This document shows, piece by piece, positions 33,546 to 40,467 of a stretch of 64,000 bases of DNA. The notes under the pieces are model-generated. The model did no database searches and was not told where the DNA came from. It saw only the letters and a program-made list of their open reading frames with translations. The first letter of the stretch is position 1. Each line of letters begins with the position of its first letter. Source of the stretch: UBA4732 sp002404095 (lineage in GTDB: Bacteria > Planctomycetota > Planctomycetia > Gemmatales > Gemmataceae); contig DAIPWT010000014.1 of the NCBI GenBank assembly GCA_036783645.1, forward strand, positions 10,448 through 74,447. Reading direction: 5' to 3'. Position numbers and translations under genes: made by a program.

Positions 33546-34271
33546 ATGGCGACAACGATTAACAAACAGCGTTTACTCACCCACCTGTTCAAAGCCGCGT
33601 CGAAGGCCGCGAACGTGGAACCGGAGGCGGAGCCGCGTCCGGTGTTGCACGAATTCATCTACGCCCTGTGCCGCGAGGACGCCACGCGCGAAGAGGCCGA
33701 CCGCGCTTTCCAGAACCTGTGCGATCGCTTCTTCGACTGGAACGAAGTGCGCGTCAGTTCCCATCGGGAACTGGAGGAGGCGTTCGCCGGCCTGTCGAAC
33801 GCCTTGGGCCGCGCGGAACGCCTTTCAGCATTCCTGCGCGAGGTGTTCGACACCGAGTTTTCGTTCGACCTCGACAAGCAATTGCTGAAAAAAGGGCTGA
33901 AGCTGGCGGCGAAGCAACTGGCCGGCTATCAAGCGGCCAACGAGTACATCGGCGCCTGGGTGATGCAGCGTTCACTGGGCGGCCACGCCATTCCGCTGGA
34001 CACGCCGACGCTTCGCTGCGCCCGGCGTTTCGGCCTGGTGGACGGCGCCGTTGATGACGCCGACGGCGCTCGTACCAGTCTGGAACATCTGGTGCCCAAG
34101 GCCAAGGGACAACACTTCACCGAGCTGATGAGCTGCTTGGCCGGCAAATTCTGTTGGGAAGAACAGCCGCAATGTTCGGGCTGCCCACTTGCCCCGGAAT
34201 GCGCCCACGCCCAGGAAGTCGGCCTCGCGCATAAGGCGAATGGCAACGGCCGTCGGCCGAAGCCGCGCTGA
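33546..34271 (+). CDS. Endonuclease III-like HhH-GPD protein with 4Fe-4S motif
   Basis: A 241-residue member of the Nth/HhH-GPD superfamily of base-excision repair glycosylases. The C-terminus keeps the iron-sulfur loop C-x6-C-x2-C-x5-C (FCWEEQPQCSGCPLAPEC). The catalytic-Asp region survives (IPLDTPTLRCARRFG, like VDTHV). The hairpin that normally reads LPGVGRKTA reads LAGYQAANE, so the lysine that makes Nth a lyase is absent. It may be a monofunctional glycosylase or a DNA-binding relative. AAGGAG lies somewhat far upstream. Its last 49 nt are duplicated, with mostly synonymous changes, at 35584-35632. Confidence 0.75.
   Translation: MATTINKQRLLTHLFKAASKAANVEPEAEPRPVLHEFIYALCREDATREEADRAFQNLCDRFFDWNEVRVSSHRELEEAFAGLSNALGRAERLSAFLREVFDTEFSFDLDKQLLKKGLKLAAKQLAGYQAANEYIGAWVMQRSLGGHAIPLDTPTLRCARRFGLVDGAVDDADGARTSLEHLVPKAKGQHFTELMSCLAGKFCWEEQPQCSGCPLAPECAHAQEVGLAHKANGNGRRPKPR
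34221..34269 (+). repeat. Left direct repeat (3' end of EndoIII-like gene)
   Basis: 49 nt of coding sequence that matches 35584-35632 in direct orientation at 42 of 49 positions. Six of the seven differences are synonymous in the EndoIII-like frame (the encoded GLAHKANGNGRRPK is identical); the seventh changes Pro to Leu. The two copies bracket the 34.3-35.6 kb cassette. Confidence 0.88.
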
Positions 34272-34314
34272 GGTGTGGTTTCAAATCCACCTGCCCCGAT
34301 ATCTGCTGTGAGAA

Positions 34315-34345
34315 AGCCCATCGCCGAGTCGGCGGTGGGCTTTTT
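34315..34345 (+). terminator. Intrinsic terminator downstream of the EndoIII-like gene
   Basis: An 11-bp stem (AGCCCATCGCC 34315-34325 with GGCGGTGGGCT 34331-34341, one G-T pair) is followed by TTTTT. It lies 43 nt after the EndoIII-like stop. It probably ends the nusA-infB-rbfA run, or was brought in with the cassette. Confidence 0.75.
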
Positions 34346-34498
34346 GCTTGGAGTTTGAGTTGCCCTTTTGGTTCAAACTCCGGCTAGCGCCGCTAAGATT
34401 TTTTTCCGTGTTTACCTTAACCTCTCCGGCTGCTCTTTGCGTGCATGCTCGCCTTCGCGCCAAGTAATGCCAGCGGACGACTTCCGGTAATCTGGTAT

Positions 34499-34504
34499 TA
34501 TAAT
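34499..34504 (+). promoter_or_regulatory. Candidate -10 element (TATAAT) for the ART-like cassette
   Basis: A perfect TATAAT at 34499-34504 lies 37 nt before the likely GTG start of the ART-like gene. No convincing -35 hexamer is seen 17 nt upstream, so support is partial. The local sequence is notably AT-rich for this genome. Confidence 0.4.
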
Positions 34505-34541
34505 TACGGCAGTGCATCCACCCGACGCGAGGTCAATCAGC

Positions 34542-35111
34542 GTGGACCGATTCGCGAGGATTATTCTGGGATACCACGGTGCAAAAACCGGCGACGCTGT
34601 GGAATATGGCAGAAGACTCCTTCTTGGAGAGGTCGGCGTTGACGAATGGCGACCGAGTGAGAATGAGTTTGATTGGCTAGGACATGGTATTTATTTCTGG
34701 GAACATTCTCCGGAGAGAGCGCGTCGATGGGCGGGGGCCGGCGGAATCGTTATTGGCGCAGTGATTCAACTTGGAAACTGTCTCGATCTCACTGACCTAC
34801 AATACACCGAACTCCTGAGACAAACCCACGCCACTCTGCAATCGAACTATGACAAGGAGGGAAAGACGCTGCCGAAAAACACGGGACGGGAACTGAAGAA
34901 CCGAAAGCTCGATTGTCTTGTAATCAATGATCTGGCTACGATGAGTGCTGAGCGAGTACAAACTGTCCGAGGCGCGTTTGAAGAAGGAGACGAGGCTTTC
35001 CCGGGCGCCGTGTTAAGGAAGGAAACACATATCCAGGTTGCTGTGCGAGATCCTCAATGTATTCTGGGCATCTTTCGCCCGGTGACGGAACAGAATCGAG
35101 GTGCAGAATGA
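34542..35111 (+). CDS. ADP-ribosyltransferase-like protein (candidate toxin)
   Basis: A 189-residue protein whose N-terminal half matches an uncharacterised bacterial family that looks ART-like. It has GYHGA at 10-14, a His-Gly start like the H of H-Y-E transferases, then FDWLGHGIYFWE at 43-54, and RARRWA with a beta strand IVIGAVIQLG. In such enzymes the Tyr/Phe-rich strand binds NAD+ and a later Glu is catalytic; I cannot assign that Glu. GTG 34542 is chosen for its nearby GAGG site; GTG 34512 is possible. It overlaps the next gene by 4 nt (ATGA), a toxin-antitoxin-like layout. The region is AT-rich and looks imported. Confidence 0.65.
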   Translation: MDRFARIILGYHGAKTGDAVEYGRRLLLGEVGVDEWRPSENEFDWLGHGIYFWEHSPERARRWAGAGGIVIGAVIQLGNCLDLTDLQYTELLRQTHATLQSNYDKEGKTLPKNTGRELKNRKLDCLVINDLATMSAERVQTVRGAFEEGDEAFPGAVLRKETHIQVAVRDPQCILGIFRPVTEQNRGAE

Positions 35112-35563
35112 GGAATTCCTGGCTCGATGAAGTGAAGAAGTGCTTGGATGAAGAATCGGCTCAGAAAAGCGACGTCCATTTGGATCGACTTCGGGAGCAG
35201 GGGATCATCGACGAACGTGGCGAGGTGACGGGACAACTTCGCCGATGGGATGCTTTTCTCGCTATTACAGAGGTGAAACATGCTGGCGGCCGAGGACAAA
35301 TCGAGGCATTTCGCTGCCTCAAACCAGTATTTGGGATGCCGGGCGTCGCACTGATAGACATTTCCCGAGATTCGATGGTGAATTACTTGAAACAGGGGAA
35401 AAAGGTTATCACGGCAATTCGAGACGAGCGCCTTGGTATGTGGAAGGAAGATTGCAATGTACATCTGTCGGCCAACGGATTCGTCCTGTGCGACTCCGCC
35501 GGCGACGGCGAGGATAATGTCGGACGTCTTCCAGAATTCCAGCAAACAACCTCGCGGCGTTGA
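35108..35563 (+). CDS. Partner protein of the ART-like gene (candidate antitoxin), unknown family
   Basis: A 151-residue protein without a recognised domain. It is rich in charged residues (RNSWLDEVKKCLDEESAQKS, then LDRLREQGIIDERGEVTGQL), which could form a small helical or winged-helix-like N-terminus, followed by a mixed alpha/beta part (GMPGVALIDISRDSMVNYL). Its ATG overlaps the stop of the ART-like gene (ATGA), so the two are almost certainly co-translated. By position it is the natural candidate for an antitoxin or immunity protein. A structural prediction would be needed to go further. Confidence 0.6.
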   Translation: MRNSWLDEVKKCLDEESAQKSDVHLDRLREQGIIDERGEVTGQLRRWDAFLAITEVKHAGGRGQIEAFRCLKPVFGMPGVALIDISRDSMVNYLKQGKKVITAIRDERLGMWKEDCNVHLSANGFVLCDSAGDGEDNVGRLPEFQQTTSRR

Positions 35564-35583
35564 TTCAAAATCCGGGAGAAACC

Positions 35584-35632
35584 GGCCTGGCGCACAAAGC
35601 GAACGGCAACGGCCGCCGGCCGAAACTGCGCT
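35584..35632 (+). pseudogene. Right direct repeat: orphan 3' end of an EndoIII-like gene
   Basis: 49 nt encoding GLAHKANGNGRRPKLR followed by TAG, matching the end of the EndoIII-like gene at 34221-34269. The rest of that gene is missing here. Because the differences are almost all synonymous, this fragment belonged to a functional copy, either the original end of the host gene or that of a close relative. It marks the right edge of the cassette. Confidence 0.82.
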
Positions 35633-35654
35633 AGGAGTTTCTAACGCCATACAA

Positions 35655-35706
35655 GCCTGAAGCGCAAGCGAAGGGTTGAAAGAAATCCTTCGGTCGCGCT
35701 TCAGGC
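35655..35706. repeat. 20-bp inverted repeat (family C)
   Basis: GCCTGAAGCGCAAGCGAAGG (35655-35674) pairs with 35687-35706 except near one position (CGGTCGCGC for CGCTTGCGC). The same sequence, including the preceding GCCATACAA, is at 48734-48798 with perfect 25-bp arms. It lies just right of the cassette. No gene is seen in 35633-35810. Confidence 0.9.
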
Positions 35707-35716
35707 ACTCTGTTGT

Positions 35717-35738
35717 GGCACGGTCGGGAGACCGTGCC
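35717..35738. repeat. 9-bp hairpin (family J), left of zinc-ribbon gene
   Basis: GGCACGGTC (35717-35725) pairs with GACCGTGCC (35730-35738) around GGGA. It is preceded by TGTTGT. The same element with a longer stem is at 36088-36119, so the two copies bracket the small zinc-ribbon gene. Confidence 0.8.
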
Positions 35739-35810
35739 GAAACGGGGAACCGTGGCGTAACAGTCAGGTATTCGGACTTTGCCTTGAGCGAGAGCTGCCC
35801 CCCTGTTGAC

Positions 35811-36035
35811 CTACGCTTGCTCTTGAGCGTAGGACTCAAGGAAACCGCAAGAGCTGCAACGGTAAACGGTCGTGTAATACCGCTCACCGGTGATCTCTAC
35901 CTTCGGCGGCAGGATGCTGATCTTGATCGTAGGCAGTTCCTTTCCTTTCACCCACATCGCCTTCCTGACGCCCCCATAAGAGGCGTCCAGTTGCAGCCCC
36001 TCCTCCATTTCGTCGTTACACTTCGGACACTTCAT
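35811..36035 (-). CDS. Small zinc-ribbon protein (DUF6487-like)
   Basis: A 74-residue protein with paired cysteines at both ends: MKCPKCNDEM at the start and YRCSSCGFLESYA near the C-terminus. Together they form a four-cysteine zinc ribbon. The central part (YTTVYR, VEITGERYY) is beta-rich. Similar short ribbon proteins are widespread and uncharacterised. It is bracketed by two copies of a GTGGCACGGTC hairpin. Confidence 0.75.
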   Translation of the reverse strand: MKCPKCNDEMEEGLQLDASYGGVRKAMWVKGKELPTIKISILPPKVEITGERYYTTVYRCSSCGFLESYAQEQA

Positions 36036-36087
36036 GGCTCACCCCCAGAGAGAGAACAACCCTTACTTGTATGGTAGCTGCTCACTC

Positions 36088-36119
36088 GTTGTGGCACGAT
36101 CAGAAGACCGTGCCACAAC
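36088..36119. repeat. 14-bp hairpin (family J), right of zinc-ribbon gene
   Basis: GTTGTGGCACGATC (36088-36101) pairs with GACCGTGCCACAAC (36106-36119) with one mismatch around AGAA. It is related to 35717-35738. It lies between the zinc-ribbon gene and the stop of the DUF2090 gene. Confidence 0.85.
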
Positions 36120-36128
36120 AAGGCTCCT

Positions 36129-37046
36129 TTACTTCGCGCGAGCCTTCTCGAAGATGTCCACCCATTCACGATAACGCCGGGCGATCTCCGTCACGGCCGC
36201 TTCGCGCGTGATCTTCTTGGCCCGCATGTCCATGAGCGGATCCCAGAACGTCGTCCGGCCCACGGCGAAGCCGATGAAACCCGGTGTATGAGCCGCCGTC
36301 GTCAGCCATTCGCGGACCTTCTTGTCGTCTTCGCCGCGACCCAGGATGATGCAACCCACCTTATCGCGGCCGCCACGGTGCGCGGCGGCCACCACCTTCT
36401 TGCAGTCCTCCACGCTGTCCAGTCCCTCGATCTTCCATACGTCCGGCTCGACGCCGGCGTCTTGCAATTGGTGGATCGTCTGTACCATCAGGCCGGGCCG
36501 TATTTGCAGGTCATAGGCTTTTTTGTCGCCTTTGACCTTTTCCAACTGCGCCTTTTCCGCCGGAACCAACAACTCGAACATGAACTGGCTCTTGCCCTTG
36601 GCGTGCAGCGCGTCGGACAGCCGTTTGAGGCGTTCGGTCTGACGCTGATTCAGCGCCTTTTCGCCCTCCGGATTGTAGCGAACCAACACCTTGCAGAACG
36701 TCAGGTTAAACGCCTCAATGTGCTTGTAGAAGTCGGCGCCGTACTCGAAGTCGAACTCTTCCTGACCGCTCTTCTCGGCGGGACAGGAGGTGGAAAAGCC
36801 GTGCTTGGCGGCGTCGGCGAGGATGGCGGCGCCGAACTGCTCGTCCACGAGGATGCCGGCCTTGGCTTTCGGCACGCCGGCCGCGACTGCCGCCTTGAAG
36901 GCGTCGTAGATGACTTCCTTGGCGGCGGCAATCTCAGCCGTCTGCGCGGCCGTCAGGGCGCCCTTCCAGCCGAACATTTTCTCCTGAAACGTGCCGCGAT
37001 GGTCGAACGGCAGAACGTACAAGGCTCTATCGAATCCCACGCTCAT
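36129..37046 (-). CDS. DUF2090 domain protein (class I aldolase-like)
   Basis: A 305-residue protein of the DUF2090 family, TIM-barrel proteins related to the aldolase part of 2-deoxy-5-keto-gluconate 6-phosphate metabolism. Visible motifs are LYVLPFDHRGTFQEKMFGW, GILVDEQFGAAIL, FCKVLVRYNPEG (with a candidate Schiff-base lysine) and IEGLDSVEDCKKVV. Its ATG overlaps the pgi stop by 4 nt and is preceded by AAGGAG, so it is translationally coupled to pgi. The pairing with pgm and pgi suggests a sugar-phosphate aldolase role; the substrate is unknown. Confidence 0.85.
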   Translation of the reverse strand: MSVGFDRALYVLPFDHRGTFQEKMFGWKGALTAAQTAEIAAAKEVIYDAFKAAVAAGVPKAKAGILVDEQFGAAILADAAKHGFSTSCPAEKSGQEEFDFEYGADFYKHIEAFNLTFCKVLVRYNPEGEKALNQRQTERLKRLSDALHAKGKSQFMFELLVPAEKAQLEKVKGDKKAYDLQIRPGLMVQTIHQLQDAGVEPDVWKIEGLDSVEDCKKVVAAAHRGGRDKVGCIILGRGEDDKKVREWLTTAAHTPGFIGFAVGRTTFWDPLMDMRAKKITREAAVTEIARRYREWVDIFEKARAK

Positions 37047-38677
37047 AATGCGGTCTCCTTCAACGAACGGTAACGGCGAATCAACGTGTTGGTCGAACTG
37101 TCATGTTTCAGTTCAGGTTCCCCGTGGTTTTCCAATTCGGGGACGATGCGCTGGGCCAGCACCTTGCCCAGTTCGACGCCCCATTGGTCGAACGAGTCGA
37201 TGTCCCAGACGACGCCCTGCGTGAAGACGCTGTGCTCGTACAGGGCGACCAGCCTTCCCAGCGCTTCGGGCGTCAGTCGGTCCATGAGGATCGTGTTGGA
37301 CGGGCGGTTTCCTTCAAACGTGCGATGCGGCACGAGCGCGTCCGGCGTTCCCTCCGCCTTCACTTCCGCAGCGGTCTTGCCGAACGCCAGCGCTTCGGCC
37401 TGTGCGAAGACATTCGCCAGCAGGATGTCGTGATGACGGCCGAGCGGATTGAGCGAGTGGGCGAAAGCGATGAAGTCACAAGGGATCAACTTTGTCCCTT
37501 GATGAATGAGTTGGTAAAAGGAGTGCTGGCCGTTGGTGCCCGGCTCGCCCCAGTAAACCGCTCCGGTCTGGTAATCGACCTCGGCCCCGTCCAGCGTGAC
37601 GTGCTTGCCGTTGCTCTCCATCGTCAGTTGCTGAAGGTAGGCGGGGAAGCGCTTCAGGTACTGCTCATAAGGCAAGACGGCCGCGGTCTGCGCCCCAAAG
37701 AAATCTCCATACCAGATCCCCAATAGCCCCATGAGGACGGGCAGGTTCTTCTCGAACGGTGCGGTGCGGAAGTGTTCATCCATCTCATGAAAGCCGGCCA
37801 GCAGCGCTCGGAACTGATCGGGGCCGACAGCCAACATCGTCGAAAGGCCGATGGCGGAGTCCATCGAATAACGGCCGCCGACCCAATCCCAGAAGCCGAA
37901 CATATTGGCGGTGTCGATGCCGAACTTCTCGACTTCCTTGGCGTTCGTGGAGACGGCGACAAAGTGCTTGGCGACCGCCTTTTCGTCGCCGAGCGCCTTG
38001 AGAGACCAAGCGCGGGCGGTGAGGGCGTTGGTCATCGTCTCCAGCGTGGTGAACGTCTTGGACGAGACGATGAACAGCGTTTCGGTGGCGTCGAGATCCT
38101 GCACGGCTTCGGCGAAATCCGTGTCGTCCACGTTGGAAACGAAGCGAAAGGTCAGATTGCGGTCGCTGTAATGGCGGAGGGCTTCGTATGCCATGACGGG
38201 GCCGAGGTCGGAGCCGCCGATGCCGATGTTGACGATGTTACGGATGCGCTTGCCGGTGTGGCCCTTCCAGTTACCGCTCCTAATCCTATCGCAAAAGGCG
38301 GCCATCTTGTCGAGAACGGCGTGGACAGCCGTGACGACGTTTTCGCCGTCCACCATGATCGACCCGCCCTTGGGGGCGCGTAGGGCCGTGTGCAGCACGG
38401 CGCGCTTTTCGGTGACGTTGATCTTGTCGCCGCGGAACATGGCGTCGATGCGGGCGCGTAGGCCGCACTCGTCGGCTAGGCGCAGTAGGAGGCGGAGCGT
38501 TTCGTCGGTGACGCGGTTTTTGGAGTAATCCAGGTAGAGGCCGACGGCCTCCACCGACAGGCGTTCGCCGCGCTTGGGGTCGTCGGCGAAGAGCTTCCGC
38601 ATAGAAAGCTCTTTAATCTCGGAATAGTGGTTTTCCAGCGCTTTCCAGGCGGGGCGCTTACGTAATGGCGTACTCAT
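37043..38677 (-). CDS. pgi: Glucose-6-phosphate isomerase
   Basis: Interconverts glucose-6-phosphate and fructose-6-phosphate in the cytoplasm. The 544-residue enzyme carries the phosphoglucose-isomerase signatures (VNIGIGGSDLGPVMAYEAL, FIVSSKTFTTLETMTNA, GGRYSMDSAIGLS, and GVELGKVLAQRIVPEL near the C-terminus). ATG 38677 is preceded by GGAGATG and gives the canonical start; the frame to 38692 does not. It lies between pgm upstream (a palindrome in the gap) and the DUF2090 gene, with a 4-nt overlap. The three genes form a glucose-phosphate operon. Confidence 0.96.
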   Translation of the reverse strand: MSTPLRKRPAWKALENHYSEIKELSMRKLFADDPKRGERLSVEAVGLYLDYSKNRVTDETLRLLLRLADECGLRARIDAMFRGDKINVTEKRAVLHTALRAPKGGSIMVDGENVVTAVHAVLDKMAAFCDRIRSGNWKGHTGKRIRNIVNIGIGGSDLGPVMAYEALRHYSDRNLTFRFVSNVDDTDFAEAVQDLDATETLFIVSSKTFTTLETMTNALTARAWSLKALGDEKAVAKHFVAVSTNAKEVEKFGIDTANMFGFWDWVGGRYSMDSAIGLSTMLAVGPDQFRALLAGFHEMDEHFRTAPFEKNLPVLMGLLGIWYGDFFGAQTAAVLPYEQYLKRFPAYLQQLTMESNGKHVTLDGAEVDYQTGAVYWGEPGTNGQHSFYQLIHQGTKLIPCDFIAFAHSLNPLGRHHDILLANVFAQAEALAFGKTAAEVKAEGTPDALVPHRTFEGNRPSNTILMDRLTPEALGRLVALYEHSVFTQGVVWDIDSFDQWGVELGKVLAQRIVPELENHGEPELKHDSSTNTLIRRYRSLKETAL

Positions 38678-38708
38678 AGTTACATCTCCCAATTCCGCAA
38701 AAGCACCG

Positions 38709-38776
38709 CCGTTTAGCCGCGACCCGAAGAGGATCGCGTCTCCCCACGCGATTCCCTTCGGGTCGCGGCTAAACGG
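38709..38776. repeat. 30-bp inverted repeat (family A) at the pgm stop
   Basis: Arms 38709-38738 and 38747-38776 pair with two mismatches. The right arm contains the pgm stop: its GTTTAG, read on the minus strand, supplies the last Val codon and the TAG. It lies between pgm and pgi in an apparent operon. Confidence 0.92.
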
Positions 38777-40454
38777 GGGAAGTTTTTAGCGCGTCGTTCA
38801 CAATCTCCCGCGCCTCCTGAACAATGGCGTCCAGATGCACCTGATCCTTAAAGCTCTCGGCGTAAATCTTATAGATGTTTTCGGTGCCGGACGGCCGCGC
38901 GGCGAACCAACCGCTCGCCGTCGTCACCTTCAGCCCTCCGATGGGTGCGTTATTGCCCGGCGCCCGCGTCAGTTTGGCCGTGATCGGCTCGCCGGCCATC
39001 GTAGCCGCCTTGACCGATTCCGGCGACAGCTTCGCCAGCTGCGCCTTCTGTTCCGGCGACGCCGGCGCGTCGATGCGCGTATACAGCGGGTTGCCGAACG
39101 CCTTCGTCAGATCCTGGTAATGTTCGCCGGGATCTTTGCCGGTGCGGGCGGTGATCTCCGCCGCCAGCAGGTCCATGATCGGCCCGTCCTTGTCCGTCGT
39201 CCACACGGTCCCGTCGCGCCTTAAGAAACTGGCGCCGGCGCTCTCCTCGCCGCCGAAACAGATGCTGCCGTCGAACAAGCCCGGCGCGAACCATTTGAAG
39301 CCAACCGGCGTTTCGGATAGCTTTCGTCCGAGACTTTGCACCACCCGGTCGATCATGCTACTGCTCACAAGCGTCTTACCGACGGCGGCGGTCGTCGGCC
39401 ACATTGGACGGTGCGTCAACAGATAGCGGATCGCCACGGCGAGATAGTGATTCGGATTCATCAAGCCCCCTCCCTGCCCTCCCCCAGCGTTGGGGGAGGG
39501 GTGGGTGGGGGTGACGATGCCGTGGCGGTCGGCGTCCGGGTCGTTGCCGAAGGCGACGCGAAACTGGTCCTTGAGCTTAACCAGGTTCGCCATCGCATAC
39601 GGGCTGGAGCAGTCCATGCGAATCTTGCCGTCGTGGTCCACCGGCATGAAAGCGAACGTCGGATCGACGTTCGGGTTCACCACGGTGAGATTCAGACCAT
39701 AAATATCCGTGATCGGCCCCCAGTAGCTCACGGAGGCGCCGCCCAGCGGATCGACGCCAAGTTTAAGGCCGGCGTCACGAATCGCGTCCATGTCAATGAC
39801 GTTGCGCAGATCGTTGACATAGGGAATGACGAAGTCTTCCTGCCGTGTGGTCATGGTCTTCAGCGCGGTGACGAACGGCAGGCGCTTCACGCCGGCGTTT
39901 TTTTCATTAAGCAGGACATTCGCGCAGTCTTGTATCCATTTTGTGGCGTCTGTGTCGGCGGGGCCGCCGTTGGGCGGGTTGTACTTGAAGCCGCCGTCCT
40001 CCGGCGGATTGTGCGAAGGCGTCACGACAACGCCGTCGGCGAAATGATCCTTACGACCGCGGTTGTAGGTGAGAATGGCATGAGAAATAACCGGGGTCGG
40101 CGTGAAGCCGTCGTCGCGCTGGATTACGGTATGTACCCCATTGGCGGCCAGCACTTCCAGGGCGGTGCGCTGGGCCGGACCTGACAGGGCATGGGTGTCC
40201 TTACCCATGAAAAGCGGGCCGTCGAATTTCTGGCTATGGCGATATTCGCAGATGGCCTGCGTGATCGCCAAGATATGGGCCTCGTTGAAGCTGCCGTTCA
40301 GCGACGTGCCGCGATGGCCGCTGGTGCCGAACTGGACGCGCTGACTCGGATCGGCCATGTCCGACTTGCGCTGGTGGTATTCGCGTTCCAGCCGCGCCAA
40401 GTCAACGAGCATCTCTTTCGGCGCCGGCTTGCCGGCCAGAGGATGAATCGGCAT
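38769..40454 (-). CDS. pgm: Phosphoglucomutase (alpha-D-glucose phosphate-specific)
   Basis: Interconverts glucose-1- and glucose-6-phosphate. The 561-residue enzyme matches the E. coli Pgm type: FGTSGHRGTSLNGSFNE at the N-terminus, the phosphoserine loop VVTPSHNPPEDGG, metal loop NDPDADRHG, sugar loop GGEESAGASFLRRDG and phosphate loop RPSGTENIYK. Directly after RHGIVTP there is an insertion of about 13 residues (THPSPNAGGGQGG) encoded by a GC palindrome at 39477-39500, before GLMNPNHYL. GGGAGG precedes ATG 40454. The stop codon lies in a family A palindrome. It heads pgm-pgi-DUF2090. Confidence 0.95.
   Translation of the reverse strand: MPIHPLAGKPAPKEMLVDLARLEREYHQRKSDMADPSQRVQFGTSGHRGTSLNGSFNEAHILAITQAICEYRHSQKFDGPLFMGKDTHALSGPAQRTALEVLAANGVHTVIQRDDGFTPTPVISHAILTYNRGRKDHFADGVVVTPSHNPPEDGGFKYNPPNGGPADTDATKWIQDCANVLLNEKNAGVKRLPFVTALKTMTTRQEDFVIPYVNDLRNVIDMDAIRDAGLKLGVDPLGGASVSYWGPITDIYGLNLTVVNPNVDPTFAFMPVDHDGKIRMDCSSPYAMANLVKLKDQFRVAFGNDPDADRHGIVTPTHPSPNAGGGQGGGLMNPNHYLAVAIRYLLTHRPMWPTTAAVGKTLVSSSMIDRVVQSLGRKLSETPVGFKWFAPGLFDGSICFGGEESAGASFLRRDGTVWTTDKDGPIMDLLAAEITARTGKDPGEHYQDLTKAFGNPLYTRIDAPASPEQKAQLAKLSPESVKAATMAGEPITAKLTRAPGNNAPIGGLKVTTASGWFAARPSGTENIYKIYAESFKDQVHLDAIVQEAREIVNDALKTSPV
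39477..39500. repeat. 10-bp-arm palindrome inside pgm
   Basis: CCCTCCCCCA (39477-39486) and TGGGGGAGGG (39491-39500) pair perfectly around GCGT. It encodes part of the extra loop THPSPNAGGGQGG in Pgm. The motif resembles dispersed GGGGGAGGG-type palindromes known between genes in many bacteria. Here it sits in-frame in a coding sequence. Confidence 0.9.
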
Positions 40455-40467
40455 GAGTCAGCCTCCC

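Noticed and set aside
34272..34300. tRNA 3'-end-like text (GGTTTCAAATCCACCTGCCCC) just after the EndoIII-like gene
   Set aside because: The T-loop-like stem is only 4 bp with an 8-nt loop, no acceptor partner or CCA is found upstream, and it overlaps coding sequence. It could be a decayed tRNA piece but cannot be supported.
34512..34541. Upstream GTG start for the ART-like gene
   Set aside because: It lacks a clear ribosome-binding site, whereas GTG 34542 has GAGG at a suitable distance. It remains possible.
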